DNA of 16,119 bases from Kiritimatiellales bacterium (GTDB taxonomy: Bacteria > Verrucomicrobiota > Kiritimatiellia > Kiritimatiellales > Pontiellaceae), in the NCBI GenBank assembly GCA_021734595.1, contig JAIPIO010000055.1, positions 1 to 16,119 of the forward strand, in the 5' to 3' direction. A program made the position numbers and the translations under genes. Each line of letters opens with the position of its first letter. Position 1 is the stretch's first letter. The notes under the pieces are model-generated. The model saw only the letters and a list, made by a program, of their open reading frames with translations. It was not told the origin of the DNA and searched no databases. Shown here piece after piece: positions 12,690 to 16,119 of this stretch.

Positions 12690-15600
12690 GTGGATGCCGA
12701 ACCCGACGGACAACCCGACGCATCGGCGCTTGGCGACGACGCCAACCTGTTCTTCCCTGGCATCGCCTACCCGCCGGGCGACGAAGACGGCGTGGTCTTT
12801 AACTCGCTGCTCGTCAAGGGACAGACGGCATCCATCACTGTTACCGCCTCCGCCGCAGGAGGCCTTCTCAACGCCTGGATCGACTACAACCAGGACGGTG
12901 CATGGGGAGCGGCCGAAAAAATATTCACCGACCAGGCGCTCACTGTCGGCTCGAACCCGCTGAACATCACTGTTCCCGGTGGTGCCTCATTGGGGAAAAC
13001 GTACGCCCGTTTCCGCTTCAGCACACTCGCCGGCCTAAGCCCCAAGGGAATGGCCCCCGACGGCGAGGTGGAAGACTACAAGGTCTGGATCGAGGAAACC
13101 GAAGAACCGCACAAGATGCACTGGCCGCAATATCCCGACCCCAACGGATGGGACGTCCGCGCCAGCGACGGCAGCTGGGACGGAAAGGAAAAGATCCTCG
13201 CCGACGACTTCCTCTGCACCTCCAACGGCCCGATCACCCACATCACCTTCTGGGGTTCGTTCGAATGGGACGCATATAATCCAAACTATGATTATGGAGG
13301 CATCACCAACTTCCACCTCAGCTTCCACACCGACATCCCCGTCGATCCGCCGGAAATCCTCTACAGCCGCCCCGGCCAACTGCTTTGGGAACGGGACGTC
13401 AACCCCGAAAATCCGTCGGCGACCTGGACGGTCACGATTACGCCGGAAGAGCCTTCGTTACAGGGATGGTACGATCCAAACCATCCGGAAGAATGGGAAG
13501 CAGAAAACCATTCCCAATACTTCCGTTACGACATCTACATCCCGGAAACCGAGGCCTTCATCCAAACCAACAACACCATCTACTGGCTCGACATCGCCGC
13601 CAAGCTCGGCGAATCCGAAGCCATGTGGGGATGGAAAACCTCGCGCTCGCCGCACTTCAACGACGACGCCGTATGGGCCGACCGGGATGACATTGTATGG
13701 CAAGAGCTGCTCGACCCGATCTACAGCAACTCCCTAGATCTCGCCTTCATTATCGATGGAGGCGAAGAAGAGGAACCACCGGATGAGCTGGACTGGGGCG
13801 ACGCGCCTGACCAACCCTATCCAACGCTGAATGCCAGCATGGGTGCCAACCACACCATCGTGGCCGGCATGTTCCTTGGCGCGGGCGTCGATAGCGAACC
13901 GGACGGGCAGCCCAATGCAGCGGCAACCGGGGACGATGCGAACATCAACGGACTGGGTGGCATTGCTTTCCCACCCGGCGATGAAGACGGCGTGGTGTTT
14001 ACCCAGCTGGTGCCCGGCTTGCCGGCAACCATCACCGTAACCGCCTCGTTGGCCGGGAATCTGGATGCCTGGATCGACTACAATGCCGATGGGATCTGGT
14101 CAGCCAGCGAGAAGTTGACGGGTGCCACCATTGCGCTGAATCCGGGAGCCAACAACATCAACATCACGGTGCCGACCGGAACCGCGCCGGTTCTTACAAC
14201 CTATGCCCGCTTCCGCTACAGCACCGCCGGTGGTCTATCTCCCGCCGGACCGGCAGCAGACGGAGAAGTCGAGGACTACAAGGTTTCGATCGACGACCCG
14301 ACCGACTGGGGCGACGCACCGGATCCAGCCTATCCAACCCTCTCCGGCAGCATGGGCGCCAACCATCTGATCGGCGGCCCGTTCCTTGGATCATCGGTCG
14401 ATCCGGAGCTTGACGGGCAACCCACGGCGCTGGCCGACGGCGACGACCTCGACCTCCAGGGCGACGACGAAGATGGCGTCACCCTGCTGACGCAAATCAT
14501 TCCCGGTGCCGTCGCCCGGATCAACGTGGGACTAGGCGGTGCCGCCGGAGCCCCGCTTGATGCATGGATCGACTACAATGTTGACGGGATCTGGGGTCCT
14601 GGAGAAAAGATATTCAACAGCGTCGTCCTTGGAGCAGGCGGCAATGTACTGTTCTTCCCGGTGCCCGGAGGCGCGACACCGTCGACGAACACCTTTGCGC
14701 GGTTCCGCGTCAGCAGTGCGGGCGGATTGACACCTGCCGGCCAAGCGCAGGACGGTGAAGTCGAGGACTACATGTTCCACATTGGCGAGGCGCAGCCGCT
14801 TGACTGGGGCGACGCACCCGTTAGCTACCAGACGCTGGCGATCAACAACGGGGCGCACCATGTGGCCGTTGGAGGATTCCTCGGCACAACGCGCGACGCC
14901 GAGGCCGACGGCCAGCCCAACGCCACCGCAACCGGCGATGATATTGTCGGACTGCCGGACGAAGACGGAGTCGCCTTCGTCTCAAAGATCCAAGCCGGTG
15001 GCTATGCGCGGATCAATGTGGTTGCAACGGCTCCAGGCATGCTGGATGCGTGGATCGACTTCCAGAAGGATGGAACCTGGGTGCAGGCGGTCGACCGGAT
15101 CTTCACCAGCCAGCCGCTGACGGCAGGCATGAACAAACTCGCATTCCCTGTCCCGCTGGTTGCAACCAACATCGCCTCGCAAAGCACCTTTGCGCGCTTC
15201 CGCTTCAGCAGCGGCGGCGTGCCGGCACCGACGGGACTGGCGCTCAATGGCGAGGTCGAAGATTATGAAGTCGACATATTCGAGACCGAATACCTCGGCG
15301 TCGACCGCGGCGACGCGCCCGACCCCACCTATCCGACGCTGACCAACAGCGTTGGAGCCAGCCATACCATCATCCCCGGCTACGTGCTCGGGGCGTCGAT
15401 CGACAGCGAATCGGAAGGACAGCAGTCTTCCAATGCGCAGGGCGACGACATCGCCAACATCGACGATGAGGACGGCGTCATCTTCGCAGGTACGATCGTG
15501 GCCGGCTCCAATGTAACCATCAATGTAGTAGCTGGAGTCTCGACACCCGCCTATCTCGATGGATGGATCGACTTTGATAAGAACGGGAGCTGGCTCGACT

Positions 15601-16028
15601 CGGGCGAACAGGTGTTCGCCTCGCAGTCGGTAAGTCCAGGGTTGAATTCTCTGCCGATCACGATACCTCAACCCACTGCGCTAGGCCCGACATTTGCCCG
15701 GTTCCGCCTCTCTTCAACGGGAGGTCTCAGTCCAACCGGCGCAGCCGGCGACGGTGAAGTGGAAGACTACATGGTTGATCTATATCAACCGCAGACCTCT
15801 ACCAACATCGTCATCACCAACCTGTTCTTCAAGGTCTCGAACACGGTGGCGCAGGTTGAATGGAACGCGGAATCCAACATTACCTACCAGGTACAGAGCT
15901 CCACCAACCTGATGACCAATGTCTGGACCGATGTGGGGGGATGGTTGCTGGGCCCCGTCAACTGGCAGACGAACTCCACGTCGCCCGACGAGCAGTTCTA
16001 TCGCGTGACGGCCCCGTGGACTGAATAG
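12690..16028 (+). CDS. C-terminal part of the GEVED-repeat protein (downstream of the in-frame TAG)
   Basis: This is an extracellular repeat protein, and the frame is open from 12633; the GTG at 12690 is only a nominal start, with no signal peptide. The GEVED units share an opening D-x-GDAP, an acidic DGQP...GDD segment, DEDGV, a WIDxNxDGxW loop that looks calcium-binding, ARFR, and the closing DGEVEDY. Unit 1 (from 12594, split by the stop) ends near 13094. A different domain rich in aromatic residues then runs to about 13790, starting WPQYPDPNGWDV. Units 2-5 begin at 13791, 14304, 14802 and 15303, a period of about 500 bp. The final 80 residues (from about 15790) resemble a C-terminal beta domain (YQVQSSTNL...W...FYRV). 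Likely role: surface or secreted adhesion or matrix protein. If the TAG is real, this part may be silent. Confidence 0.8.
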   Translation: MDAEPDGQPDASALGDDANLFFPGIAYPPGDEDGVVFNSLLVKGQTASITVTASAAGGLLNAWIDYNQDGAWGAAEKIFTDQALTVGSNPLNITVPGGASLGKTYARFRFSTLAGLSPKGMAPDGEVEDYKVWIEETEEPHKMHWPQYPDPNGWDVRASDGSWDGKEKILADDFLCTSNGPITHITFWGSFEWDAYNPNYDYGGITNFHLSFHTDIPVDPPEILYSRPGQLLWERDVNPENPSATWTVTITPEEPSLQGWYDPNHPEEWEAENHSQYFRYDIYIPETEAFIQTNNTIYWLDIAAKLGESEAMWGWKTSRSPHFNDDAVWADRDDIVWQELLDPIYSNSLDLAFIIDGGEEEEPPDELDWGDAPDQPYPTLNASMGANHTIVAGMFLGAGVDSEPDGQPNAAATGDDANINGLGGIAFPPGDEDGVVFTQLVPGLPATITVTASLAGNLDAWIDYNADGIWSASEKLTGATIALNPGANNINITVPTGTAPVLTTYARFRYSTAGGLSPAGPAADGEVEDYKVSIDDPTDWGDAPDPAYPTLSGSMGANHLIGGPFLGSSVDPELDGQPTALADGDDLDLQGDDEDGVTLLTQIIPGAVARINVGLGGAAGAPLDAWIDYNVDGIWGPGEKIFNSVVLGAGGNVLFFPVPGGATPSTNTFARFRVSSAGGLTPAGQAQDGEVEDYMFHIGEAQPLDWGDAPVSYQTLAINNGAHHVAVGGFLGTTRDAEADGQPNATATGDDIVGLPDEDGVAFVSKIQAGGYARINVVATAPGMLDAWIDFQKDGTWVQAVDRIFTSQPLTAGMNKLAFPVPLVATNIASQSTFARFRFSSGGVPAPTGLALNGEVEDYEVDIFETEYLGVDRGDAPDPTYPTLTNSVGASHTIIPGYVLGASIDSESEGQQSSNAQGDDIANIDDEDGVIFAGTIVAGSNVTINVVAGVSTPAYLDGWIDFDKNGSWLDSGEQVFASQSVSPGLNSLPITIPQPTALGPTFARFRLSSTGGLSPTGAAGDGEVEDYMVDLYQPQTSTNIVITNLFFKVSNTVAQVEWNAESNITYQVQSSTNLMTNVWTDVGGWLLGPVNWQTNSTSPDEQFYRVTAPWTE

Positions 16029-16043
16029 TTCCAGAGATTGGAA
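16029..16043. repeat. Palindrome copy 18, after the GEVED-repeat gene
   Basis: TTCCAG-AGA-TTGGAA, one arm mismatch, starting at the very next base after the TAG stop and just before the terminator hairpin. Confidence 0.75.
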
Positions 16044-16047
16044 AAGG

Positions 16048-16080
16048 AAAGGCGCCCCGAACGGAGCGCCTTTTTCTTTT
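16048..16080 (+). terminator. Intrinsic terminator after the GEVED-repeat gene
   Basis: AAAGGCGC (16048-16055) pairs with GCGCCTTT (16066-16073) around a 10-nt loop, and the stem runs directly into a T-rich tract to 16080. This is a clear + strand Rho-independent terminator 20 nt after the gene's TAG stop. It supports the whole 11643-16028 region being transcribed as one unit. Confidence 0.88.
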
Positions 16081-16119
16081 TTCCAACTGTCGGGCGTAGC
16101 CTTGGCAAAGCCCAATGGC

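Noticed and set aside
16081..16095. Half-site TTCCAA after the last terminator
   Set aside because: The right arm is not present, so it could be chance.

Overview
The window reads as chromosomal DNA from a PVC-group bacterium, most likely Kiritimatiellota or a close Verrucomicrobiota relative. This is an inference from the large secreted GEVED-repeat protein, the secretin type, the LexA/Y-polymerase pair and the general base composition; there is no rRNA or other marker to prove it. Every gene I can support lies on the + strand.

Layout. 2-2263: a type II secretion-type secretin, cut at its 5' end by the window edge. 2276-3529 and 3514-4317: a MurC/Mpl-like Mur ligase overlapping a TrmH/SpoU-family RNA 2'-O-methyltransferase. 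4498-4677: a 59-residue ribbon-helix-helix protein followed by a strong intrinsic terminator. 4856-5791: a 2-dehydropantoate 2-reductase (PanE type). 6029-6295: a small protein with a HicB-like core and no toxin partner. 6535-7119 and 7129-8442: an SOS cassette, LexA then a Y-family DNA polymerase, behind a promoter that carries a good LexA-type dyad between its -35 and -10 elements. 8609-11194: a secreted protein with a HEMLH zinc-peptidase motif. 11195-11642: a gene-poor gap with a REP/BIME-like element. 11643-16028: one large secreted protein of five GEVED repeats, split by an in-frame TAG at 12630-12632. A terminator closes this gene at 16048-16080.

The most unusual signal is not a gene. 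A 15-bp palindrome, TTCCAA-N3-TTGGAA, occurs 18 times with at most one arm mismatch (8 perfect), where about 0.04 would be expected by chance under equal base frequencies. Ten copies lie inside the Mur ligase and methyltransferase genes in all three reading frames. Two of them spell residues of conserved motifs, which argues that they arise by sequence drift or selection at tolerated sites and not only by insertion. Others sit directly after the stop codons of three genes and next to the lexA promoter. Fifteen of the 18 share an oriented spacer (TGN on one strand). All six close-neighbour spacings fall within about 0.1 turn of a whole number of DNA helical turns, as would suit a protein binding one face of the helix. 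I do not recognise this element as a described family.
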